From: Chloroflexaceae bacterium
GTDB lineage: Bacteria > Chloroflexota > Chloroflexia > Chloroflexales > Chloroflexaceae
Assembly: GCA_028282325.1 (NCBI GenBank)
Contig: JANQID010000031.1
Coordinates: forward strand, 1-64,000
Length of the DNA stretch: 64,000 nt
Direction of reading: 5' to 3'
Made by a program: the position numbers and the translations under genes. Below, piece by piece: positions 17,428 through 24,768 of this stretch; the stretch's first letter is position 1, and each line of letters opens with the position of its first letter. The notes beneath the pieces are model-generated. The model saw only the letters and a list, made by a program, of their open reading frames with translations, made no database searches and had not been told where the DNA came from.

Positions 17428-18375
17428 ATGACGGTACGACAAATCGCAGAAGCAATCCGCAGCGAAGCGCGCAAAGTGCTGGTGGGGCAAGACGAGCCGT
17501 TCACACTGATTCTGGCGGCGCTGTTAAGCAGCGGGCACGTGTTGCTCGAAGGCGTGCCGGGTACGGCCAAAACACTGATGGCTAAAACGCTGGCCCGCCT
17601 GGTGCAGGCCGACTTCACGCGTGTGCAGTTTACTCCTGACCTTATGCCCTCGGATGTGATCGGCACGCAGGTATTCGAGATGGGCACAGGCCAGTTTCGG
17701 TTGCGCAAAGGGCCGATCTTTACCCAGATCCTGCTGGGCGACGAGATAAACCGCGCGCCGGCCAAAACCCAGAGCGCGCTGCTGGAGGCGATGGAAGAGC
17801 GCCAGGTGACGATTGAGGGGCAACGGATGGCGCTGAGCGATCCGTTTATGGTGCTGGCGACCCAGAACCCGATCGAATACGAGGGCACCTATCCGCTGCC
17901 TGAAGCGCAACTCGATCGCTTCCTGTTCAAAGTGCTGGTTGATTACGCGCCGCAAGAGGCCGAGATGGAGGTAGTGTGGCGCTACCACCGCGGGTTCGAT
18001 GCGCGCCGCCTGGACGCTGCCGGCCTCCAACCGGTGATCACCCCGCAAACGCTGGACGAATGCCGCGCCGAGATCGCCAATGTGCAAGTCGAAGCCGGGA
18101 TCGTCAAATACATCACCGACATCGCCCAGGAGAGCCGCAAAAGCCTGGACCTCGTGATCGGCGCATCGCCGCGGGCGAGCATCGCGCTGCTGTTGACGAG
18201 CAAAACCTTCGCGGCGATGCAAGGGCGGCAATACGTCAGCCCCGACGATGTCAAATTCCTGGTTCGTCCGGTCTACCGCCACCGGATCATCCTGAAGCCC
18301 GAAGCCGAGATCGAAGGGTTGACGCCCGACACCGCGATGGGACGCATCCTGGCGCGGATCGACGTGCCTCGGTGA
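17428..18375 (+). CDS. MoxR-family AAA+ ATPase
   Basis: This 315-aa ATPase has Walker A GVPGTAKT at 42-49 and Walker [24 protein letters not shown] with the MoxR-specific NRAP motif. A sensor 1 segment [22 protein letters not shown] and a C-terminal lid domain follow. MoxR proteins act as chaperone-like ATPases for metal insertion or protein-complex maturation. It is the last gene of the operon. The DUF58 protein that usually follows moxR is missing: the next features are hairpins and a convergent ferritin gene. Confidence 0.9.
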   Translation: MTVRQIAEAIRSEARKVLVGQDEPFTLILAALLSSGHVLLEGVPGTAKTLMAKTLARLVQADFTRVQFTPDLMPSDVIGTQVFEMGTGQFRLRKGPIFTQILLGDEINRAPAKTQSALLEAMEERQVTIEGQRMALSDPFMVLATQNPIEYEGTYPLPEAQLDRFLFKVLVDYAPQEAEMEVVWRYHRGFDARRLDAAGLQPVITPQTLDECRAEIANVQVEAGIVKYITDIAQESRKSLDLVIGASPRASIALLLTSKTFAAMQGRQYVSPDDVKFLVRPVYRHRIILKPEAEIEGLTPDTAMGRILARIDVPR

Positions 18376-18391
18376 GAGTGGCGACGCAAAA

Positions 18392-18424
18392 AGACCTGAC
18401 AACTTCGTGAGAATTGTCAGGTCT
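18392..18424. terminator. Hairpin between convergent moxR and ferritin genes
   Basis: A perfect 11-bp stem (agacctgacaa/ttgtcaggtct) with an 11-nt loop lies 16 nt after the moxR stop. It probably terminates the MoxR operon. It is not followed by a strong T-run, so termination may be weak or bidirectional. The arm sequence is related to the acctgtcaggt palindrome found in the repeat array at 529-1098. Confidence 0.55.
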
Positions 18425-18431
18425 AAACGCC

Positions 18432-18500
18432 GGGCCGGTCTTGAAGCCGTCGCATACGCAACTGCGAACTATGCTCTAAAAGACCGGCCCAGTCTTTGCA
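18432..18500. repeat. Inverted repeat gggccggtctt/aagaccggccc
   Basis: An 11-bp perfect inverted repeat (18432-18442 with 18480-18490) encloses a 37-nt spacer holding a smaller hairpin (cgcatacgcaactgcg). The right arm continues into agtctttgcaag, echoing tttgcaag in the inverted repeat at 1972-2011. It lies immediately downstream of the ferritin stop and may terminate that gene. Confidence 0.5.
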
Positions 18501-18504
18501 AGTG

Positions 18505-18999
18505 TCAGTCTTCTTTGCGGGCGGCCAGTTGGCGGTCGAACATATAAAGCGCCGTCCCTTGCGTGCCGATCATCTTTAACTGCTCGATGACCTGGCCGAC
18601 GTTCTTCTCTTCCTCCACCTGCTCATCGATGAACCACTGCAACATCACCTGCGTCGGATAATCCTTCTCCTGGATCGCCAGTTCGTACAACTGGTTGATC
18701 AGCCCGGTCACCTTCTGCTCGTGAGCCAGCGCCTTTTCAAACACCTCCAGTACCGATGCAAACTCCGTTGGCGGCGCATCGATGGCCTGCAACTGCACGC
18801 GCCCGCCGCGATCGTTGACAAAATCGAAAATCTTCATCGCGTGCTCGACTTCTTCCTCGCTCTGCTTGCGCATCCAGTGCGCGCACCCGGCGAGGTTGAT
18901 CGCCTCGAAATAGGCTGACATCGAGAGATATACGTGCGCTGCGTGCTGTTCGTACTGGATCTGCTTGTTCAAAGCATCCTGAACCGTTTGATTCAACAT
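18505..18999 (-). CDS. Ferritin (FtnA-type iron storage protein)
   Basis: This 164-aa ferritin subunit has the four-helix bundle and every ferroxidase residue at E. coli FtnA-like positions: E17, Y24, E50, H53, E94, Q127 and E130. Ferritins oxidise Fe(II) and store it as a mineral inside a 24-subunit shell. AGGGGAT precedes ATG 18999. The gene lies 16 nt downstream of a small pseudo-receiver gene on the same strand, so the two are probably cotranscribed. Confidence 0.93.
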   Translation of the reverse strand: MLNQTVQDALNKQIQYEQHAAHVYLSMSAYFEAINLAGCAHWMRKQSEEEVEHAMKIFDFVNDRGGRVQLQAIDAPPTEFASVLEVFEKALAHEQKVTGLINQLYELAIQEKDYPTQVMLQWFIDEQVEEEKNVGQVIEQLKMIGTQGTALYMFDRQLAARKED

Positions 19000-19015
19000 A
19001 GCCTATCCCCTGAGG

Positions 19016-19375
19016 TTATTCAGAACCTAAAAGAAACTGCATAGTCTCCGCTAGGATTTGCGGATCAACGGGCTCTTCAACAATCGCAATCGTCCAGTCG
19101 CTGGCATAGGGCAGCGATTGGAGTTGGTTCATCGGCAGTGAGCTGGCGATTACTATCGGAATGTTTGCAGTAGTGTCATCGGCGCGGAGTTGCTCGATCA
19201 GCCGCGCTTCCGCCATCTCCAGGCCCGACAGGGCGACAATACAGATGTCGGGCAGTTCAGCCGGCATGCCGTCCGGAGCATATTGCGCTACGGTATACAC
19301 ATCGACCGGCGTCAGAGCCGCCAGGCGCTCCCGTGTGGTCGGCTCATCGGCAATAATCGCTACCGAAGTAGGCAT
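19016..19375 (-). CDS. Stand-alone degenerate response-regulator receiver domain
   Basis: This 119-aa protein has a CheY-like pattern: a hydrophobic beta-1 SVAIIAD, beta-3 PDICIVAL, beta-4 IPIVIASS and the end motif EEPVDPQILAETMQFLL. The phosphoacceptor Asp at the end of beta-3 is replaced (A48 region, IVALSG) and the usual Lys before Pro is Glu (EEPVD), so phosphorylation is unlikely. AGGAGA precedes ATG 19375; the longer upstream reading crosses a strong hairpin and is rejected. It sits upstream of ferritin in the same orientation. Function unknown, perhaps a protein-interaction or pseudo-receiver domain. Confidence 0.65.
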   Translation of the reverse strand: MPTSVAIIADEPTTRERLAALTPVDVYTVAQYAPDGMPAELPDICIVALSGLEMAEARLIEQLRADDTTANIPIVIASSLPMNQLQSLPYASDWTIAIVEEPVDPQILAETMQFLLGSE

Positions 19376-19540
19376 AAGCTGTATTCTCCTGGACGGGAGC
19401 AAAACAGGTCGTTTGGCGCCTGTTTGAAATGTGACAGGCGCGTGACGGACAATAGACTGTCTCTTACACGATTTACCACGATTTACGCGGTCACATCGCG
19501 TAATGTCGGATTCGCCTTCGGCAGAGCGGAAGTTAACATC

Positions 19541-19585
19541 TTTTTCGGTCAATTTTTGCCCGGAGGGCAAAAATTGACCGAAAAA
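19541..19585. repeat. 21-bp perfect inverted repeat with 3-nt loop
   Basis: The two arms (19541-19561 and 19565-19585) are perfectly complementary over 21 bp around a gga loop; the arms read tttttcggtcaatttttgcc plus a final c. Both strands end in A, not U, after the stem, so it is not a typical terminator. It lies in the ~460-bp divergent spacer between the pseudo-receiver and fabI. The rest of that spacer holds a candidate fabI promoter and a gcctgacaggc palindrome near 19788. Confidence 0.8.
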
Positions 19586-19663
19586 TCGAGAAAAGCGCCA
19601 CCGCGTAAGTCTTGTCTCTTAGGATTGTAGCACAGACGCAGAGGCTCCGCCAACGCGCCACAG

Positions 19664-19693
19664 TTGGCGGCATCACTCGTCACAGCCTATAGT
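19664..19693 (+). promoter_or_regulatory. Candidate sigma-70 promoter of fabI
   Basis: TTGGCG (19664-19669), an 18-bp spacer and TATAGT (19688-19693) resemble a vegetative promoter pointing toward fabI. It would leave a 5' leader of roughly 135 nt containing a small palindrome. Other promoters closer to the gene cannot be excluded. Confidence 0.35.
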
Positions 19694-19836
19694 CTGTGGT
19701 AAGATACCGGACAGCATAAACCGGAGCGTTCCCGGTCAGATGCTGAAACTCTGGCAGCGCTGCGCGTCTTATCGCATATTTCCGCGCCTGACAGGCTTTC
19801 GGCTTTATCCAGCAATGGGCAAATGGAGACGAATTT

Positions 19837-20619
19837 ATGGGTCTGCTTGAAGGCAAGAAGGGATTAATTCTCGGCGTTGCAAACGATCATTCGATAGCCT
19901 GGGGCATCGCGCAAGCGCTGCATCGCGAAGGTGCGGAGATGGGCTTTACCTACGTCGGAGAAGCCTTGGAGCGACGCGTGCGCCCGTTGGCCGAAAGCGT
20001 CGGGGCTAGACTGGTCGAGCCGTGCGATGTCGGCAGCGACGCAGACATCGATGAGTTGATGGCGCGTACGCGCGAGGTTTTCGGCCAGATCGACTTTCTC
20101 GTGCATGCGATCGCATTCGCCAATCGTGACGAGCTGAGCGGTTCGTTTCTCAAAACGACCCGCGAGGGGTTTCGAATCGCTCTAGAGATCAGCGCCTACT
20201 CATTGATCGCGCTGATGAAAGCGGCGGATGACCTGCTTGCTCCCGATGCGTCGGTGATCACGCTCACCTATCACGGCTCGCAGCAGGTGGTGCCCAACTA
20301 TAACGTGATGGGCGTCGCCAAAGCGGCGCTGGAAGCGAGTATGCGCTACCTTGCCGCCGATCTCGGTCCGCGCGGCGTACGGGTGAACGCGATCAGCGCC
20401 GGACCGGTTCGCACGCTGGCGGCCAGCGGCATTGCGGGATTTCGCTCGCTGCATCGCCAGTTCGCCGAGGCCACGCCGCTGCGACGCAACATCACGGCCG
20501 AAGATGTTGGCAATACGGCGCTCTGGTTGCTCAGCGACCTGTCCGGCGCAGTTACCGGCGAGATCGTGTATGTCGATGCCGGTTTTAATATTATCGGTCT
20601 CAGCGCCGGGGAGGGCTGA
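19837..20619 (+). CDS. fabI: Enoyl-[acyl-carrier-protein] reductase (NADH)
   Basis: This 260-aa short-chain dehydrogenase is of the FabI type. The cofactor loop is [11 protein letters not shown] (about 13-23), and the catalytic pair is Y155 with K162 in YNVMGVAK, preceded by Y145. The C-terminal part carries [14 protein letters not shown]. FabI reduces trans-2-enoyl-ACP in the last step of each fatty-acid elongation cycle. It stands apart from the fabG-accC-acpP cluster near 48-51 kb. A phosphatase gene follows 20 nt later and may be cotranscribed. Confidence 0.93.
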   Translation: MGLLEGKKGLILGVANDHSIAWGIAQALHREGAEMGFTYVGEALERRVRPLAESVGARLVEPCDVGSDADIDELMARTREVFGQIDFLVHAIAFANRDELSGSFLKTTREGFRIALEISAYSLIALMKAADDLLAPDASVITLTYHGSQQVVPNYNVMGVAKAALEASMRYLAADLGPRGVRVNAISAGPVRTLAASGIAGFRSLHRQFAEATPLRRNITAEDVGNTALWLLSDLSGAVTGEIVYVDAGFNIIGLSAGEG

Positions 20620-20639
20620 TTACCGATTTACGAGGAATT

Positions 20640-21248
20640 ATGACACAACAACGCACAACTCGCCTGTTCTTGATCCGCCACGCGGAATCGCAGGCCAACG
20701 CTTCAGGAATTCTCCAGGGTAGCGGCGGCGATGCTCCGCTCTCGCCGCTTGGCGAGCAGCAGGCGCAGCGCCTGGCCGAATGGTTTCGCGACGAGGGGCC
20801 GCCCATCGACGCGCTCTATTCCAGCCCGTTGCGCCGTGCCCAACAAACTGCATACGCCATTAGCGCGGTCTTGAAGAGAGATGTGCTCATCCGTGACCGG
20901 CTGCGTGAAGTTGATCTGGGGGGACGCGAAGGCATGAGCGAGGCGGACCTCCGCGCCGAAATGGCCAGCGGGGCGTATCAGCCGATAGAGGGCGTTGGGT
21001 CGCCGCGCGAGTTCATCGAACACTCTGTCGGTGCGCTTCACGGCCTGCTGGCTATTCACGAGGGGCAAACGCTGGTTGTTGTCGCGCACGGCGGTGTAAT
21101 CAGTGTCGCCCTGGCGCACTGGATCGAGCGTGACGCGCGCCGTTGGGTTGACTTTGCGGCCACGCGCAACGCGGCGGTGAGCGAGCTGATGTTCGGCTCG
21201 TGTGTTGAGCTGGTGCGCTACAACGATACGCGCCACCTCGACGAGTGA
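20640..21248 (+). CDS. Histidine phosphatase family protein
   Basis: This 202-aa protein belongs to the phosphoglycerate-mutase-like branch. The catalytic motif RHAESQAN lies near residue 13, and LSPLGEQQAQRLAEWF, YSSPLRRAQQTA and the second catalytic His in VVAHGGVI follow. Such enzymes dephosphorylate small metabolites or proteins; the substrate cannot be read from sequence. It is probably in one transcript with fabI and convergent with tgt. Confidence 0.85.
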   Translation: MTQQRTTRLFLIRHAESQANASGILQGSGGDAPLSPLGEQQAQRLAEWFRDEGPPIDALYSSPLRRAQQTAYAISAVLKRDVLIRDRLREVDLGGREGMSEADLRAEMASGAYQPIEGVGSPREFIEHSVGALHGLLAIHEGQTLVVVAHGGVISVALAHWIERDARRWVDFAATRNAAVSELMFGSCVELVRYNDTRHLDE

Positions 21249-21274
21249 TTCCATCGCCGTCAGGCCGAACGTAT

Positions 21275-21328
21275 ACAATGCACAGGAAGGGCGCGAAAGC
21301 GCACATCCGGTGATCGGCGGTGCATTGT
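21275..21328. terminator. Hairpin region between convergent phosphatase gene and tgt
   Basis: A 9-bp perfect inverted repeat (acaatgcac/gtgcattgt) encloses a compact GCGC-GAAA-GCGC hairpin at 21291-21302. It fills the short gap between the two convergent genes and could terminate transcription in both directions. It lacks a T-run. Confidence 0.4.
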
Positions 21329-21331
21329 GCG

Positions 21332-22537
21332 TCAGACAGCCAGATCTTTCCCCAGCCACTCGCGGTAGAGATCGGCGAAGCGCCCCGCGGTGATACTGGC
21401 GCGCACATCAGCCATCAGGTTGAGCAAAAATGCTACATTGTGCAGGCTCACCAGCCGGATCCCCAATAGCTCTTTCGCGCGGAACAAGTAGTGGATATAG
21501 GCCCGCGAGAACATACGACACACGGAGCACGAACACCCCTCCTGTAGCGGACCGTCATCCTCGCGCAACGCCGCATTCGACACGTTGAGCTTCCAGCCCC
21601 GCTCGCGGTCGCGCACCAGCGCCGCGCCGTGGCGCCCCAGCCGCGTCGGGCTGACGCAGTCGAACATATCGATGCCGCGCGCTACGCCTTCCAGCAGGTC
21701 ATCGACATCGCCCACGCCGAGCAAATGGCGCGGCAACCCTTCGGGCAGATGCGGTGTGGTCATATCCACCACATCGTACATCTGCCGCTTATCTCCGCCC
21801 AGCGATCCGCCGATGCACAGGCCATCGAATGGCAGCTCGGCGATAAACTCAGCGCTCTGCCGCCGCAGATCGGGAAACACGCCCCCATGGACGATCCCAA
21901 ACAGATACTGCTCGGCGTTCGGCAGCAACGCCGGATTGCGCGCCTGGTGAAACGTCAGACAGCGCTCGGCCCAACGATGCGTGCGTGTCATACTCTGGGC
22001 GGTGTAATCGTAGCCGGCGCGGAACGGCGGCAGTTCGTCGAAGCACACGATGATGTCGGCGCCCAACGCGTGCTGCGCCTCGATGCTGCGTTCGGGGGTG
22101 AACACATGGCGTGAGCCGTCGATGTACGAACGGAAGATGACCGCATCCTCTGTCACCTTGACCATATCCGGGTGCGCGCTCGGCAACGTCGGGCGGCGGC
22201 CCTTCACCTCATCGGCGATCCCGCCATAGACCAGCGAGAAGACCTGGAAGCCGCCGCTATCGGTCAGTATCGGCCCGTCCCAGGCCATAAAACGATGCAA
22301 GCCGCCGCGGCGGGCGATCAGGTCGTGGCCCGGCTGCAAATAGAGATGATAGGTGTTGCCGAGAATGATCTCCGCGCCGTGATTGCGTACCTCGTCGGGG
22401 CTGAGCGACTTGACCGTCGCCCGTGTGCCGACTGGCATAAACACCGGCGTATGCACCAGGCCATGGGCGGTGCGCACGATGCCGGTGCGGGCGCGGCACT
22501 GCGGGTCGTGGGTGGTGATGGTGAAGATGGCGGACAT
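21332..22537 (-). CDS. tgt: Queuine tRNA-ribosyltransferase (TGT)
   Basis: This 401-aa enzyme exchanges guanine at position 34 of GUN-anticodon tRNAs for the queuosine precursor preQ1. Diagnostic features are GNTYHLYLQPG (about 60-70) and TDSGGFQVFS with the active-site Asp (D93). The other active-site segment is DIFDCVSPTRLGRHG-like (FDCVSPTRLGRHG). The zinc site is CSCSVCRMFSRAYIHYLF with a later His in SLHN. ATG 22537 starts at the conserved MSAIFTITTHD; the upstream eight residues are not needed. No other queuosine genes are nearby. Confidence 0.93.
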   Translation of the reverse strand: MSAIFTITTHDPQCRARTGIVRTAHGLVHTPVFMPVGTRATVKSLSPDEVRNHGAEIILGNTYHLYLQPGHDLIARRGGLHRFMAWDGPILTDSGGFQVFSLVYGGIADEVKGRRPTLPSAHPDMVKVTEDAVIFRSYIDGSRHVFTPERSIEAQHALGADIIVCFDELPPFRAGYDYTAQSMTRTHRWAERCLTFHQARNPALLPNAEQYLFGIVHGGVFPDLRRQSAEFIAELPFDGLCIGGSLGGDKRQMYDVVDMTTPHLPEGLPRHLLGVGDVDDLLEGVARGIDMFDCVSPTRLGRHGAALVRDRERGWKLNVSNAALREDDGPLQEGCSCSVCRMFSRAYIHYLFRAKELLGIRLVSLHNVAFLLNLMADVRASITAGRFADLYREWLGKDLAV

Positions 22538-22563
22538 AGAACTGCTCACTCGTTCAAACACGA

Positions 22564-22933
22564 ATGTCGGTCATTGTACCAGAGGTTGCGCGTGCGCCGC
22601 TCCGCGTCGATAAGAACGGTGCAACGAGCAACAAGTACGGCTTCAGCGTTGCTGCGCCTGATGCCAATGGCAACTCCGACAACACCGATCTGACCTACAA
22701 CCTGGCCACGGTGACAATCGATGTTGGCCAGCCGAGCTACCTGTTGCGGCTCTACAACGGCTTGAGCGGCCACAGCTTGGGGTACGGCCTGGATCAATGC
22801 TAACGGTAGCGCCACCTTCTACCTGACTGAAGGCGATTACAGTTATCTCGTGGAGAAAAACGGCGTGTGCAGCGCGAAGTATGGCTTCACTGCGCAAGCC
22901 GGTGTCAATCAGAACGTCCCCTACACGCCCTGA
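22564..22933 (+). pseudogene. Frameshifted remnant of a repeat-domain secreted protein
   Basis: Two reading frames carry related protein fragments. The first runs 22564-22803 and includes RVDKNGATSNKYGFSVA. The second begins near 22790 and runs to the TGA at 22931-22933 with NGSATFYLTEGDYSYLVEKNG and SAKYGFTAQAGVNQNVPYTP. The KNG..S.KYGF motif in both shows that they are copies of one domain, so a single frameshift near 22785-22800 has split an ancestral gene whose 5' part is lost. It sits alone between tgt and the pilus locus. Confidence 0.65.
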
Positions 22934-22977
22934 TCGATAATTGACAAAGTCCCCGACGAGCTATCGCCAGGGAGCGC

Positions 22978-23017
22978 AAGCACAGACCGGACAGCGCGCG
23001 CTGTCCGGTCTGTGCTT
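22978..23017. terminator. 40-bp perfect palindrome, probable bidirectional terminator
   Basis: Twenty bases (aagcacagaccggacagcgc) are followed directly by their exact reverse complement. It lies after the pseudogene on the plus strand and 33 bp beyond the end of the TadG-like gene on the minus strand, where it would end the pilus operon. The 3' side on the plus strand reads attcttg, a weak T-tract. Confidence 0.65.
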
Positions 23018-23049
23018 ATTCTTGTCGGGATGTGCCAGCGGGGCGTGGA

Positions 23050-24162
23050 TTACCGCTTGAGATTGACTGCCCACACGCCAGTTTCCACACCGCTGCCCTC
23101 GCCGACCATCGACCCCGATGTTGCATAATCCTCAACCAACCTGCCGCGCAAGGCGCCGTCGCTATCCAGCCCGCGCAGATCAACCGCTACAAAGTTCACG
23201 AGCTGATAGAAAATCTGCGGTGAACCGCCCTGGAAGCGTATCACGGTTGCATACACCGGCAACACAGCCAGCGGGCGGTTGGTGCTGCGCCACGAGATAG
23301 CCGAATTTAACAAGGGGAAATTCGGCGTTCCAAACGGCAACTCGCGGTTGATCCGGAGCTTGTTCGGCGAGCCGTGACACCACCAGTAGGTCAGCGTTTC
23401 TTCAACTGTGGAACTGCCGCAATCGTTACCCGTCGTTGGCGCTCCCGCGACTTCACGAAACGAGACGTGTGCAAGATTTGCCTCGGTCACTACGTCATCG
23501 GGAATAGGTTGCGGCGGAATGGCCGCCGCTGCGGCGGCGGCAATATTGCCGCGCAGATCCAGGCGGAAATTGCTACTTTCGCCGGCGTTCTTAATAACCT
23601 CCAGGCCGGTGACGCTGATGCCCAGCGGTGCGAGATCTTGTCCCACCGCCGTGCCGAGCGGGCCATAGATCGATGTGCCGCTCGTGCCCACTGATAGCAT
23701 TCGCATCCCCATAATCCGCATAAAATACGTGTCGAAGCTAAACGACACATTCACCTGGACGCCATCCACGTTGGAAGGAACCGTTGTGGAATCATCGACA
23801 GTGCCGACAGTAACATCAGGCGCGTCGCGCTGGACGTAGAATGCCGTCCAGGTCAGATTACTCGCGTCGATTTGATGCCCCGAAGTCAGAAAATCCTGGA
23901 TTGCCGAATTAATCGGCGCGCCCGATCCGCCGATCCGCTGTTGCTGGATCAGGGTACGGGTAGCGGCGAGCGAGGCGGCATCGGCAGCATAGCTCACGCG
24001 CCGTCGCTGGCCGAACGCATTCGCGCCGTCGAGCGCCAGCCCGACCATCGCAACAAGCAGGACAAGCGCCAGCGCCACCATAATCAGCGCTTGCCCGCGC
24101 ATTCGTTGCGCCAGCAGGCGATGCCGTGACCCAACAAGCCAGGTGATATATGTATGACGCAT
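23050..24162 (-). CDS. TadG-like pilus assembly protein
   Basis: This 370-aa protein has the TadE/TadG-type N-terminus: GQALIMVALALVLLVAMVGLALDGANAFGQRRRVSYAADAASLAATR (about residues 22-67). That is one membrane helix followed by the segment typical of pilin-like minor subunits, and a large extracytoplasmic domain follows. No von Willebrand domain is seen in this protein; a separate VWA protein lies upstream in the operon. ATG 24162 follows GAGGAG. It is the last gene of the Tad locus. Confidence 0.75.
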   Translation of the reverse strand: MRHTYITWLVGSRHRLLAQRMRGQALIMVALALVLLVAMVGLALDGANAFGQRRRVSYAADAASLAATRTLIQQQRIGGSGAPINSAIQDFLTSGHQIDASNLTWTAFYVQRDAPDVTVGTVDDSTTVPSNVDGVQVNVSFSFDTYFMRIMGMRMLSVGTSGTSIYGPLGTAVGQDLAPLGISVTGLEVIKNAGESSNFRLDLRGNIAAAAAAAIPPQPIPDDVVTEANLAHVSFREVAGAPTTGNDCGSSTVEETLTYWWCHGSPNKLRINRELPFGTPNFPLLNSAISWRSTNRPLAVLPVYATVIRFQGGSPQIFYQLVNFVAVDLRGLDSDGALRGRLVEDYATSGSMVGEGSGVETGVWAVNLKR

Positions 24163-24252
24163 GCTTGCGCTCCTCACAGTGCAATCCACCAGATGCGGCG
24201 ACGCCCGACCAGATGCGTTCGCAAAACCTGACGCCGTCTCTGGATAGATTAT

Positions 24253-24651
24253 CTAACAGCCACCGAATTGTGGAACTACTGTTGAGTTCGTCAACCGTAT
24301 CGACGAACCCGCGCCGAACATGCCGAAGAGCATCGGATGATCGTAGCCAATTTCGATCATCGTCTCCGGCCCATTGGTTGAAGCGACGCACGCCGTAATC
24401 GTGATATCGGAGTTGGTCACCGCCGGCTGTAGGTCGCTCAAGTCTTGCAAGATCTGGCTGCGTACGCCGGCCTCATTGCCGGGGTTCTGCGCCGCGAAAT
24501 ATCCTCCCTCGGCCACCGCGTTGCGCAAGATTACGTTGCGGTTATAGGCCAACGAGAAATCGACCATGCCCAGTAACAAGAAGAGGAGCAATGGCAAAAC
24601 CAATGTCATCTCAACGACAGATTGTGCGGGTTGTTTTGTGCGGACATTCAT
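24253..24651 (-). CDS. TadE-like pseudopilin
   Basis: This 132-aa protein carries the TadE-like start QSVVEMTLVLPLLLFLLLGMVDFSLAYNRNVILRNAVAEGG. It combines a Glu at position 5 of the hydrophobic stretch with a single membrane helix, followed by a short extracytoplasmic domain ending in QFGGC. TadE-family proteins are processed by prepilin peptidase and are minor components or assembly factors of Flp pili. It lies between the long stalked TadE-like gene and the TadG-like gene. Confidence 0.78.
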   Translation of the reverse strand: MNVRTKQPAQSVVEMTLVLPLLLFLLLGMVDFSLAYNRNVILRNAVAEGGYFAAQNPGNEAGVRSQILQDLSDLQPAVTNSDITITACVASTNGPETMIEIGYDHPMLFGMFGAGSSIRLTNSTVVPQFGGC

Positions 24652-24768
24652 TCATTTCACCTCGTTTTGAACTTTCACTGATTTCTTTTGAAGCGTATAC
24701 GTTTCGCTCATCTGATTGCAGGTTGGGGAAGGAATGCGCATCCCCAACCTGCGTCGATTACGCATTCC

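Noticed and set aside
19541-19585. Intrinsic terminator
   Set aside because: Both 3' sides are A-rich and no gene ends nearby, so it was kept as an unexplained inverted repeat.
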